Below, in pieces: positions 16,335 through 24,498 of a stretch of DNA of 64,000 nucleotides; the stretch's first letter is position 1; each line of letters opens with the position of its first letter. The DNA is from Paenibacillus glucanolyticus NBRC 15330. GTDB taxonomy: Bacteria; Bacillota; Bacilli; Paenibacillales; Paenibacillaceae. The stretch is from the NCBI RefSeq assembly GCF_004000885.1, contig NZ_BIMC01000025.1, forward strand, positions 17,751-81,750, written 5' to 3'. Under the pieces are notes generated by a model, which had not been told where the DNA came from, did not search any database, and worked only from the letters and a program-made list of their open reading frames with translations. The position numbers and the translations under genes are program-made.

Positions 16335-16550
16335 ATAAAGATAAGACAGTATAAACGTCAGAGGCTTTCCATTCTTATCTCGCAAGATAAACTCCCCCCA
16401 GATGTCGGATGATAAGATTTCGACACTCGCCCCCATCTTTCGTGTAAGTAACTACAATTAAAGAGCAGAATACGGTCTTATTTTATTCTGCGATAATACT
16501 AATCCCTTACCCTCAATGCAGCAGCAAAAAAATCTCCATTGAATATGCTC

Positions 16551-16670
16551 CAGCGGAGCGGACGAATCGTTGATGGAGAAGCGAAGCGTTCGCCTTTAAA
16601 CACGGGAAACATCCCTATATTGTTTAATCCAGTTTCCCGTGTTTAACAGCGATTGGAATTACGATGCGTC
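16551..16670 (+). repeat. Dispersed structured repeat, copy A
   Basis: First of three related elements of about 120 bp (others at 20149-20269 and 37453-37573). The inner helix is AAACACGGGAAAC (16598-16610) with GTTTCCCGTGTTT (16632-16644), a perfect 13 bp. The outer helix is GACGAATCGT (16561-16570) with ACGATGCGTC (16661-16670). Shared core segments are CAGCGGAG, GAGAAGCGAAGCG, CCTTT and AACAGCGAT-GGAA. It lies between the universal stress gene and the pur control region. A second short dyad, CTAACGG-CTAATAA-CCGTTAG, follows at 16709-16729. Confidence 0.75.
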
Positions 16671-16755
16671 AGCACAGCGCTGCATCGCGCACAATGTTGA
16701 GCGTGCCCTAACGGCTAATAACCGTTAGCTGTCTTCATTGCTCACTCGCTAGATA

Positions 16756-16789
16756 CGAACATTATTTTTTATGCAAATCTGATTGTTCG
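16756..16789 (+). promoter_or_regulatory. PurR box pair upstream of the pur operon
   Basis: CGAACATT at 16756-16763 and its inverse ATTGTTCG at 16782-16789 are separated by 18 bases. B. subtilis PurR binds a pair of inverted CCGAACWWT-type PurBoxes with 16-17 bases between them, upstream of pur. The position just before the promoter supports PRPP-responsive PurR repression. Confidence 0.65.
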
Positions 16790-16798
16790 TGTTTAGGT

Positions 16799-16828
16799 TG
16801 ACACTGGGTGTCAGAAATTGATAAACTG
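16799..16828 (+). promoter_or_regulatory. Sigma-A promoter of the pur operon
   Basis: A perfect TTGACA at 16799-16804 is followed after 16-17 bases by GATAAA/ATAAAC at about 16821-16827. The -10 is imperfect (4 of 6), but the position between the PurR boxes and the riboswitch is right. Confidence 0.6.
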
Positions 16829-16880
16829 AGGATGTTGAGGTTCAAAATAACTTATGAAGCGTGATTGATGAAATTTAATA

Positions 16881-16953
16881 TTTCTCGTATAAAACCGGGG
16901 ATATGGCCCGGAAGTCTCTACCCGAAAACCGTAAATTTTCGGACTACGAGGGA
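16881..16953 (+). promoter_or_regulatory. Purine riboswitch aptamer, guanine class
   Basis: All conserved parts are visible: P1 arms CTCGTA (16884-16889) and TACGAG (16945-16950), the core segments ATATGG, AAGTCTCTACC and CCGTAAA, and the closing GGACTACGAG. The specificity base before TA in GACTA is C, as in guanine/hypoxanthine aptamers such as xpt; adenine aptamers have T. It controls the pur operon together with the terminator at 17060. Confidence 0.95.
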
Positions 16954-17052
16954 ATACAAACGGTGCGGCAACAACGGGGATTGACTTCATGTTTGCCTCT
17001 TTGGCGGCGGATGCGCATGACTCTTCTGCTTGTAGCAGCAGCGTTCGTAATC

Positions 17053-17107
17053 CTTGTATGTCCGAGACCTGCACAGATTTTGTGTTTACGGGATCGGACT
17101 TTTTTTT
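17053..17107 (+). terminator. Riboswitch expression platform: terminator with antiterminator strand
   Basis: GTCCGA (17060-17065) pairs with TCGGAC (17094-17099), with an inner CACA/TGTG helix, followed by TTTTTTTT. The segment CTTGTATGTCC (17053-17063) can instead pair with GGACTACGAG (16941-16950), the 3' side of aptamer P1. P1/terminator and antiterminator are therefore mutually exclusive. Guanine binding should stabilise P1 and switch the operon off. Confidence 0.85.
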
Positions 17108-17156
17108 CAGTGGTCAGCAACGAATTGTCGAATTTCGATGAAAGCGGGGGTAACTC

Positions 17157-17642
17157 ATGTCAGCACAAGTAGGAGTTATTATGGGAAGCAAATCGGATTG
17201 GGATACGATGTCCCATGCATGCGAGGTGTTAGACGAGCTTGAAATTCCGTATGAGAAAAAAGTCGTATCTGCTCACCGCACACCGGACCTGATGTTCCGT
17301 TATGCCGAGGAAGCGGAGGGCCGGGGGCTTCGCGTCATTATCGCCGGAGCTGGTGGAGCCGCGCACCTGCCTGGCATGGTTGCATCAAAGACGGTATTGC
17401 CGGTCATCGGCGTTCCGGTTAAATCCAAAGCGCTGAAGGGTCTGGATTCATTGCTGTCGATCGTACAGATGCCAGGGGGCATTCCGGTAGCCACCGTAGC
17501 CATCGGAAAAGCGGGGGCCACTAACGCTGGACTTCTCGCAGCTCAAATACTGGGTACTTCGGATGCAGGGATTCGTGAAAGAGTGCAGGCGCGTCGTGAC
17601 CGAATTCGTGACGAAGTGCTGGAAAGCAGCAATAACATATGA
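17157..17642 (+). CDS. purE: N5-carboxyaminoimidazole ribonucleotide mutase PurE
   Basis: A 161-residue class I PurE. It begins MSAQVGVIMGSKSDWDTM (substrate phosphate loop), followed by SAHRTPDLM with the catalytic-loop His, and AGAGGAAHLPGMVA. It moves the carboxylate of N5-CAIR to give CAIR in purine synthesis. First gene of the operon, 50 bases after the riboswitch terminator; its stop overlaps the purK start (ATGA). The start has a GGGGG site. Confidence 0.97.
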   Translation: MSAQVGVIMGSKSDWDTMSHACEVLDELEIPYEKKVVSAHRTPDLMFRYAEEAEGRGLRVIIAGAGGAAHLPGMVASKTVLPVIGVPVKSKALKGLDSLLSIVQMPGGIPVATVAIGKAGATNAGLLAAQILGTSDAGIRERVQARRDRIRDEVLESSNNI

Positions 17643-18826
17643 TGGAGAACGGAACACAGCAGACAACCGGATCCGGTAAAAAGCTCTTGCCTGGTTCCGT
17701 CATTGGCGTTCTGGGCGGCGGCCAGCTTGGACGAATGATCGCGCTGTACGGCATCCGGATGGGTTATTCGTTCGTCACGCTGGACCCGGCGCCGAACTCG
17801 CCGCTCGGTCAGATGGCTGAGCAGATTACGGCAGGTTACGATGATGTTGAAGCTGCACGTCAATTGGCAGAGAGTGCTGATGTCATTACGTACGAATTCG
17901 AGAATGTCGATGCGGGCGTGGCCAAGCTTCTGGAGGAGCAGTCTTATGTTCCGCAAGGAAGCAAGCTGCTCTATATCACGCAGCACCGTTTGCGTGAGAA
18001 GGCGGCAATTGAAGCCGCGGGCGTGCCGGTTGCGCCGTATCGTGAGATAACAAGCCTTACAGATTTGCAGTCCGCCGCCACTGAGCTTGGACTTCCGTGC
18101 GTGCTTAAGACCGCTACGGGAGGTTATGATGGTAAAGGGCAGGCGGTTCTCCGCAGCGAGGATGAGCTGGAGTCGGCTTACAGGGAGCTGGCAGCCAGCG
18201 GAACGGAGCTCGTATTGGAGAAGTTCGTGAAGTTTGCGTGCGAGATTTCCGTGATCGCTGCACGCACCCCAAGCGGTATTGTGAAGAGCTTTCCGCCGGC
18301 AGAGAACGTGCACGTCAACAATATTTTGCACTTGTCGGTTGTACCTGCGCGCGTGCAAAGCGACGTTCAGCGCAGGGCCTGTCAGCTCGCGGAACGCGTG
18401 GCTGAAGGCTTAGGAGCGGTTGGCCTGCTGGCCGTGGAGATGTTTGTGACCGAGGATGGCGAGCTGTATGTGAACGAGCTTGCACCACGTCCGCACAACT
18501 CGGGCCACTACACGATGGAGGCTTGCTCAACTTCCCAATTCGAGCAGCATGTGAGAGCCATATGTAATTTGCCGCTCGGAGATACCACGCTGCTGAGCCC
18601 GGTTGTTATGGTGAACGTGCTCGGCCAGCATCTGGAGGAGGTCGTGCAGCGCTTCGGGAATGAGGATACGCTGGCAGAGTCTCTGGGTGTTGTGCCTAAG
18701 CTTCATCTGTACGGCAAGAGCGAGGCGAAGCTTAACCGCAAGATGGGACATATCAACCTCTTGTGCGGGGATGTGGATGCCGCCCTGGAATGGATAGAGA
18801 AAACGAATATTTGGAGGCAGGATTAA
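17639..18826 (+). CDS. purK: N5-carboxyaminoimidazole ribonucleotide synthase PurK
   Basis: A 395-residue ATP-grasp enzyme. GVLGGGQLGRM marks the N-terminal domain, TATGGYDGKGQAVL the ATP-grasp loop, and EMFVTEDGELYVNELAPRPHNSGHYT the metal and ligand-binding segment. It makes N5-CAIR from AIR, ATP and bicarbonate, feeding PurE. Two consecutive ATG codons open the gene. The first overlaps the purE stop by four bases. Confidence 0.97.
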   Translation: MMENGTQQTTGSGKKLLPGSVIGVLGGGQLGRMIALYGIRMGYSFVTLDPAPNSPLGQMAEQITAGYDDVEAARQLAESADVITYEFENVDAGVAKLLEEQSYVPQGSKLLYITQHRLREKAAIEAAGVPVAPYREITSLTDLQSAATELGLPCVLKTATGGYDGKGQAVLRSEDELESAYRELAASGTELVLEKFVKFACEISVIAARTPSGIVKSFPPAENVHVNNILHLSVVPARVQSDVQRRACQLAERVAEGLGAVGLLAVEMFVTEDGELYVNELAPRPHNSGHYTMEACSTSQFEQHVRAICNLPLGDTTLLSPVVMVNVLGQHLEEVVQRFGNEDTLAESLGVVPKLHLYGKSEAKLNRKMGHINLLCGDVDAALEWIEKTNIWRQD

Positions 18827-18829
18827 ACG

Positions 18830-20125
18830 ATGATTGAACGTTACAGCAGACCGGAAATGCGAGCGATTTGGACCGAGGAGAACAAATTCAGAGCGTGGCT
18901 GGAAGTGGAACTGTGCGCATGTGAGGCATGGGCAGATCTTGGCGTCATTCCGAAGGAAGACACCGTTAAACTTCGCCAGAATGCGACTTTTGATATGGAT
19001 CGGATATATGAGATTGAACAGGAAACGCGCCATGATGTCATCGCCTTTACCCGCGCGGTATCGGAGAGCCTGGGCGAGGAACGCAAATGGGTCCACTACG
19101 GATTGACTTCGACGGACGTGGTGGATACCGCGATGGGGTATCTGCTCAAGCAGGCCAACGATATTTTGGAGCAGGACATCCTGCGTTTTATCGGCATTTT
19201 GAAAGAGAAGGCACTGGCCTACAAACATACCCCGATGATGGGCAGAACGCATGGCGTTCATGCAGAACCTACAACGTTTGGTCTGAAAATGGCGCTGTGG
19301 CATGAAGAGATGATCCGCAATCTGGAGCGCTTCCGCCATGCGGCTGACGGCGTGCAATACGGCAAAATCTCGGGGGCAGTCGGAACGTATGCCAACATTG
19401 ATCCTTCCGTAGAAGAATTCGTATGCCGCAAGCTCGGCACGAAGGCAGCGCCGATCTCGACCCAGACGCTGCAGCGTGACCGTCATGCGGAATACATGGC
19501 AACCCTGGCACTCATCGCTACATCGCTTGAGAAGTTTGCAACTGAAGTTCGCGCATTGCAGAAGAGTGAGGTTCGCGAAGTAGAAGAAGCATTCGCTAAA
19601 GGTCAAAAGGGTTCCTCTGCGATGCCGCACAAACGCAATCCGATCGGTTCGGAGAACATCTCGGGCCTGGCGCGCGTCATTCGCGGTCACATGGTGTCCG
19701 CCTACGAGAACGTGCCGCTCTGGCATGAGCGGGATATCTCCCACTCCTCGGTAGAGCGCATCATCCTGCCGGATGCGACGATGCTGCTGAACTACATGCT
19801 GAACCGCTTTGGCAACATCGTGAAGAACCTGACGGTATTCCCGGAGAACATGAAGCGCAACATGGCTCGCACCTATGGTGTTCCCTTCTCGGGCCGAATC
19901 CTGACGAAGCTGATCGACAAAGGCTTCAGCCGCGAGCAAGCGTACGATACCGTTCAACCGCGCGCTATGCAGGCATGGGAAGAGCAGCGCCAATTCCGCG
20001 AGATCGTGGAAGCCACGCCTGAGATCACCGAGGTGCTCAGCGCTGAGGAGATTGAGGATGCATTTAATCCAAGCTGGCACCTGAAGCATGTGGATACGAT
20101 TTTTGCCAAGCTGGGGCTGGAGTAA
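18830..20125 (+). CDS. purB: Adenylosuccinate lyase PurB
   Basis: A 431-residue fumarase/aspartase superfamily lyase. HYGLTSTDVVDTA, GRTHGVHAEPTTFGLK (catalytic His) and the signature loop KGSSAMPHKRNPIGSENI are all present. It acts twice in purine synthesis, on SAICAR and on adenylosuccinate. It starts four bases after the purK stop with a GGAGG site. A 272-base gap containing repeat copy B separates it from purC. Confidence 0.97.
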   Translation: MIERYSRPEMRAIWTEENKFRAWLEVELCACEAWADLGVIPKEDTVKLRQNATFDMDRIYEIEQETRHDVIAFTRAVSESLGEERKWVHYGLTSTDVVDTAMGYLLKQANDILEQDILRFIGILKEKALAYKHTPMMGRTHGVHAEPTTFGLKMALWHEEMIRNLERFRHAADGVQYGKISGAVGTYANIDPSVEEFVCRKLGTKAAPISTQTLQRDRHAEYMATLALIATSLEKFATEVRALQKSEVREVEEAFAKGQKGSSAMPHKRNPIGSENISGLARVIRGHMVSAYENVPLWHERDISHSSVERIILPDATMLLNYMLNRFGNIVKNLTVFPENMKRNMARTYGVPFSGRILTKLIDKGFSREQAYDTVQPRAMQAWEEQRQFREIVEATPEITEVLSAEEIEDAFNPSWHLKHVDTIFAKLGLE

Positions 20126-20148
20126 GGATGTCGGTATAAGAAGTTCTA

Positions 20149-20269
20149 CAGCGGAGAAGGCGGAATTGTTTTGTAGAAGCGATAGCGGTCCCCTTTGTCC
20201 CCGGATTTTAACCTTTGAATCATATTCATGGAAATCTGGGGGCAACAGGGATCGGAAAAACAATCCGCA
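20149..20269 (+). repeat. Dispersed structured repeat, copy B
   Basis: It lies in the purB-purC gap on the operon strand. The inner helix is CCCCGGATTT (20199-20208) with AAATCTGGGG (20232-20241), one G-U pair. The outer helix is CGGAATTGTTTT (20161-20172) with AAAACAATCCG (20257-20267). Core segments shared with the other copies are CAGCGGAG, AGAAGCGA, GGTCCCCTTT and AACAGGGATCGGA. It would be part of the pur mRNA. The rest of the gap to purC shows no gene. Confidence 0.8.
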
Positions 20270-20397
20270 TTCGTAGTGATGAACAAGCTAAAGATCTTTA
20301 GTCCACATGATACTGAGCATTCTATTTTTCATCCGACAGAAATACAGGGAGCGACAGTCTCAGATTGAGATATACGTCGCCCCAAGGGGAGGAACAC

Positions 20398-21288
20398 ATG
20401 ACATTACCGGCATTATCGACCGCCACTCATCTGGTCAACGTACCGCTGCTGTACAAGGGCAAGGTGCGTGAATTGTACGACCTGGGGGAGCATGTACTCA
20501 TCGTCGTCACCGACCGCATTTCCGCTTTTGACTATGTGCTGGAGCCGCCTGTACCGGCCAAAGGAACCGTGCTGAACAAGCTGAGCGCTTTCTGGTTTGG
20601 GCAAACGGAACAGCTTATCAGCAATCATGTCGTGCATACGGACGTGAATCTCCTGGGTGATGCCGTCAAGGATAAGGCGCTGCTCGATGGCCGAATCATG
20701 GTGTGCCGCAGAGCCGAGCGCATCGATATCGAATGCGTCGTCCGCGGATATATTACCGGCGGCGGCTGGAGGCAGTATCAGTCCACGGGCGAGATTAACG
20801 GGATTAAGCTGCCGGAGGGCCTGCGCAAGAATGAGGCTTTTCCCGAGCCGATCTTCACGCCGGCTGCCAAGAACGATGTCGGTCATGATGAAGATATTTC
20901 GCTTGATCGGATGCAAGAGCTTGTCGGTGAAGAGCTGGCATTGCAGCTGAAGGATCGCAGTCTCATGCTCTACAAGTTCGCCCGCGACTATTGCAGCAAG
21001 CACAGCATTATTTTGGCAGATTGCAAATTTGAGTTCGGTTTGATCGATGGAGAGATCGTGCTGATCGACGAGATTTTTACGCCGGATTCCTCCCGTTTCT
21101 GGGATGTGAACCATTATGCGCTCGACATTGAAATTGACAGTATGGATAAGGAGCCGGTGCGCACGTACCTCGCTTCGTCCGACTGGGATAAGAACAGTGA
21201 ACCGGGTCCCCTGCCGCAAGCCGTGGTGGAGGAAACAACACGCCGCTACACTGATATTTACAGCCGAATCACGGGTGTCAGCTTGTAA
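20398..21288 (+). CDS. purC: Phosphoribosylaminoimidazole-succinocarboxamide synthase PurC
   Basis: A 296-residue SAICAR synthetase with LYKGKVRELYDLGEHVLIVVTDRISAFDY at the N-terminus (glycine-rich ATP loop), VVRGYITGGGWRQY, and LIDEIFTPDSSRFWD near the C-terminus. At 296 residues it is the longer PurC form, not the 240-residue B. subtilis type. It joins aspartate to CAIR. ATG 20398 follows GGGGAGGAAC; the frame is open further upstream without a ribosome binding site. Confidence 0.95.
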   Translation: MTLPALSTATHLVNVPLLYKGKVRELYDLGEHVLIVVTDRISAFDYVLEPPVPAKGTVLNKLSAFWFGQTEQLISNHVVHTDVNLLGDAVKDKALLDGRIMVCRRAERIDIECVVRGYITGGGWRQYQSTGEINGIKLPEGLRKNEAFPEPIFTPAAKNDVGHDEDISLDRMQELVGEELALQLKDRSLMLYKFARDYCSKHSIILADCKFEFGLIDGEIVLIDEIFTPDSSRFWDVNHYALDIEIDSMDKEPVRTYLASSDWDKNSEPGPLPQAVVEETTRRYTDIYSRITGVSL

Positions 21289-21337
21289 GCTTTTATAAAC
21301 CATTTCATTCATATATACCGAGGAGGAACAGGAAACA

Positions 21338-21583
21338 ATGTTGAAAGCAAAGGTCTACGTCACGATTAAACAGAGCGTATTGGACCCTCAAGGGGTAGCG
21401 GTACAGGGTGCACTTCATTCAATCGGATATAAGGAAGTAGAGAGTCTTCGCATCGGTAAATATATGGAGCTTGAGCTGGGTACGGATAACCGTGAGGAAG
21501 CCGAGCAGCGTGTGAAAGAAATGTGCGAGAAGCTTCTGGCCAATACGGTGGTTGAGAACTACCGTTATGAATTGGAGGGCTAA
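21338..21583 (+). CDS. purS: Phosphoribosylformylglycinamidine synthase subunit PurS
   Basis: An 81-residue small subunit that joins PurQ and PurL into the FGAM synthase complex. MLKAKVYVTIKQSVLDPQGVAVQGALHSIGYKEVESLRIGKYMEL is the typical ferredoxin-like fold sequence. A GAGGAAC site precedes ATG 21338, and purQ starts five bases after its stop. Confidence 0.97.
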   Translation: MLKAKVYVTIKQSVLDPQGVAVQGALHSIGYKEVESLRIGKYMELELGTDNREEAEQRVKEMCEKLLANTVVENYRYELEG

Positions 21584-21587
21584 ACCG

Positions 21588-22277
21588 ATGAGATTTGCAG
21601 TGCTGGTCTTTCCTGGCTCGAATTGCGACATTGACTGTTATAAGGCGGTAGAAGAGACGATTGGTCAGCCGGTGGATTACGTATGGCATACGGCAACCGA
21701 TCTTTCCCCATATGATTGTATTTTGGTACCCGGCGGATTCTCCTACGGAGATTATCTGCGGTGTGGTGCGATTTCCCGGTTCGCCCCGGTTATGAATGAA
21801 GTGGCGAAGGCGGCGGAAGAGGGCAAGTATATTCTTGGCATCTGCAACGGATTTCAGATTTTGACGGAAGCGGGACTCCTTCCAGGGGCTCTGCGCCGCA
21901 ACGATTCGATGAAATTCCGCTGCCATGACAGTGTGCTGAAAGTGAACAATAATACGACGCCATTTACGCGCGATTATGCAGAAGGACAAGAGATTGTTAT
22001 TCCGATCGCCCATGGTGAAGGCAACTATTACTGTGATGAAGAAACGCTTCAAAAGCTCCGGGACAACCGGCAAATCGTATTTACGTATCAAGACAATCCG
22101 AACGGCTCGGTAGAGGATATCGCAGGCATCTGCAACGAGCGCGGCAACGTAATCGGCATGATGCCGCATCCGGAGCGCGCGGTGAGCAGTCTGCTCGGCT
22201 CGGATGACGGCAAGGCAATGTTCACATCCATATTACAGGCATGGAGGGATACTCATGGCGCAGCAAACGTCCGTTAA
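21588..22277 (+). CDS. purQ: Phosphoribosylformylglycinamidine synthase subunit PurQ
   Basis: A 229-residue class I glutamine amidotransferase that supplies ammonia to PurL. LGICNGFQILTEAGLLPGAL carries the nucleophilic Cys, and GMMPHPERAV the His-x-Glu of the triad. ATG 21588 has GGAGG upstream; the frame is open from 21552 within purS but without such a site. It overlaps purL by 23 bases, which suggests coupled translation. Confidence 0.97.
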   Translation: MRFAVLVFPGSNCDIDCYKAVEETIGQPVDYVWHTATDLSPYDCILVPGGFSYGDYLRCGAISRFAPVMNEVAKAAEEGKYILGICNGFQILTEAGLLPGALRRNDSMKFRCHDSVLKVNNNTTPFTRDYAEGQEIVIPIAHGEGNYYCDEETLQKLRDNRQIVFTYQDNPNGSVEDIAGICNERGNVIGMMPHPERAVSSLLGSDDGKAMFTSILQAWRDTHGAANVR

Positions 22278-24498
22278 GGAACCGACAGCAGAACAGATCG
22301 CAGAGTTTCAGATTTACAAGCAGATGGGAGTTTCGGACAGCGAGTATGAGCTGATCTGTTCCTTCATGGGACGCAAACCGAATTACACGGAAATCGGCGT
22401 GTTTAGTGTCATGTGGTCCGAGCATTGTGCTTATAAAAATTCCAAGCCGCTTCTTCGCCGCTTCCCGACAAGCGGTCCGCGCGTCCTGATGGGACCGGGC
22501 GAAGGCGCAGGGATCGTGGATATCGGCGACAACCAGGCGGTTGTATTCAAAATCGAAAGCCACAACCATCCGTCTGCGGTTGAGCCTTATCAAGGCGCAG
22601 CAACGGGTGTGGGCGGCATTATACGCGATATTTTCTCTATGGGGGCAAGACCGGTTGCGATCCTGAACTCGCTTCGCTTCGGCAAGCTCGAGAGCGATCG
22701 CGTGAAATATTTGTTCGAGCACGTTGTATCCGGTATTGCAGGTTATGGCAATTGCATCGGAATCCCGACGGTAGGCGGCGAGGTTGTATTCGATGAGAGT
22801 TATGAAGGCAATCCGCTGGTCAATGCGATGTGTGTCGGCATTATCGACCATGACAAGATTCAGCGCGGTGTGGCAAAAGGGGTAGGCAATCCGGTCTTCT
22901 ATGTTGGACCTCCAACCGGACGCGATGGCATACACGGCGCGACCTTCGCTTCCGTTGAGCTGACGGAGGAATCCGAAGCGAACCGTACGGCCGTTCAGGT
23001 CGGCGATCCGTTCATGGAGAAGCTGGTCATGGAATCCTGCCTGGAGCTGATCGATTCCGGCATCGTGCTGGGCATTCAGGATATGGGCGCGGCTGGACTG
23101 ACTTGCTCCAGTGCGGAAATGGCAAGTAAAGCCGGCAATGGTCTTGAACTGTACCTGGACCAGGTGCCTCAGCGTGAAGAGGGCATGACGCCTTATGAAA
23201 TGATGCTGTCGGAATCCCAGGAACGGATGCTGTTCGTGGTAGAGCCGAAGGATGAAGCTCAAGCTCGCGAAATCTTCGACCGGTGGGGCGTGATCTGTGC
23301 CAAAGTCGGCAAGGTAACGGACGATGGCCGCCTGAAGCTGATCCACCATGATGAAGTGGTGGGCGACATGCCGGTGAAAGCACTTGTTGACGAGTGTCCG
23401 ATCTATGATAAACCATCCCAGGAACCGGCTTACTATAAAGAGCAAGCGGCCGTGGATACACTTCGTTATGAAGAAGTGAAGGATTTGGGCGGTGCCCTTA
23501 AGAAGGTGCTGGGCTCACCAAGCCTTGCAAGCAAAGCATGGGTATACAATCAATACGACTACATGGTTCGTACCAGCACGGCGGTTCGTCCGGGTTCGGA
23601 TGCCGCTGTCGTGACGGTTCATGGAACACGCAAAGCGCTGGCGATGACAACGGATTGCAACGGCCGTTATGTCTATCTCGATCCCGAGCGGGGCGGCAGA
23701 ATTGCGGTCAGCGAAGCTGCGCGCAATATCGTATGCTCCGGCGCAGAGCCGCTTGCCATTACGGATAACCTGAACTTCGGCAGCCCGGAGAAGCCGGAAA
23801 TATTCTGGCAGATGGAAAAAGCCGTTGACGGCATGGCCGAGGCTTGCCGCGAGCTCGGAACTCCGGTCATTGGCGGTAATGTCAGCCTCTATAACGAGAA
23901 CACGAAGGGCGCGATTTACCCGACGCCGGTTGTCGGTATGGTCGGTCTGATCCATGATACGGATCATATTACGACACAAGCTTTCAAGGCGGAAGGCGAT
24001 GTGATTTATCTGCTGGGCGATACCCTTGCAGAACTGGGCGGCAGTGAGTTCCAAGCGGTTGTTCATGGGGTGTCGGAAGGCAGACCGCCGAAGCTTGACC
24101 TCGGTACCGAGAAGAAACTGCTTGACGGCGTACTGAAGGCGATCCAATCCGGTCTGGTTCAATCCGCGCATGACGTGTCGGAGGGCGGCCTTGCAGCAGC
24201 ACTCGCCGAGAGCTGCATCAGCGGCAATGTCGGTGCAACGGTCGAATGGTCGACCGAGCTTCGCAGCGATGTGGCGCTGTTTAGCGAGAGTCAATCCCGG
24301 ATCGTGCTGTCGGTATCGGCTGATCATAAGAACGCGCTTGAGAAGCTTCTGCAAGAAGCCGGCGTACCATTTACGGCACTTGGTTTCGTTGGCGGAAGCA
24401 AGCTTAGCATTAACATTAACGGTGCTTCTGCGCTGGAAGAATCCGTGGAGGCTTTGAAATCCGTCTGGGAGGATGCCATTCCATGTCTCATGAACTGA
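22255..24498 (+). CDS. purL: Phosphoribosylformylglycinamidine synthase subunit PurL
   Basis: A 747-residue small-type PurL. MWSEHCAYKNSKPLLRRFPT, KIESHNHPSAVEPYQGAATGVGGIIRD (ATP and substrate loop), IQDMGAAGLTCSSAEMA and SAHDVSEGGLAAALAE are characteristic. It converts FGAR to FGAM using ammonia from PurQ. ATG 22255 sits eight bases after GGAGG inside the end of purQ. It overlaps purF by 16 bases. Confidence 0.97.
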   Translation: MAQQTSVKEPTAEQIAEFQIYKQMGVSDSEYELICSFMGRKPNYTEIGVFSVMWSEHCAYKNSKPLLRRFPTSGPRVLMGPGEGAGIVDIGDNQAVVFKIESHNHPSAVEPYQGAATGVGGIIRDIFSMGARPVAILNSLRFGKLESDRVKYLFEHVVSGIAGYGNCIGIPTVGGEVVFDESYEGNPLVNAMCVGIIDHDKIQRGVAKGVGNPVFYVGPPTGRDGIHGATFASVELTEESEANRTAVQVGDPFMEKLVMESCLELIDSGIVLGIQDMGAAGLTCSSAEMASKAGNGLELYLDQVPQREEGMTPYEMMLSESQERMLFVVEPKDEAQAREIFDRWGVICAKVGKVTDDGRLKLIHHDEVVGDMPVKALVDECPIYDKPSQEPAYYKEQAAVDTLRYEEVKDLGGALKKVLGSPSLASKAWVYNQYDYMVRTSTAVRPGSDAAVVTVHGTRKALAMTTDCNGRYVYLDPERGGRIAVSEAARNIVCSGAEPLAITDNLNFGSPEKPEIFWQMEKAVDGMAEACRELGTPVIGGNVSLYNENTKGAIYPTPVVGMVGLIHDTDHITTQAFKAEGDVIYLLGDTLAELGGSEFQAVVHGVSEGRPPKLDLGTEKKLLDGVLKAIQSGLVQSAHDVSEGGLAAALAESCISGNVGATVEWSTELRSDVALFSESQSRIVLSVSADHKNALEKLLQEAGVPFTALGFVGGSKLSININGASALEESVEALKSVWEDAIPCLMN

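Noticed and set aside
16903..17172. 89-codon plus-strand frame upstream of purE
   Set aside because: It lies across the guanine riboswitch and its terminator, and has no ribosome binding site.
18527..20263. 578-codon minus-strand frame across purB
   Set aside because: Antisense shadow of purB with low-complexity composition; no domain and no start signal.
22222..23445. 407-codon minus-strand frame across purL
   Set aside because: Antisense shadow produced by codon bias of purL.
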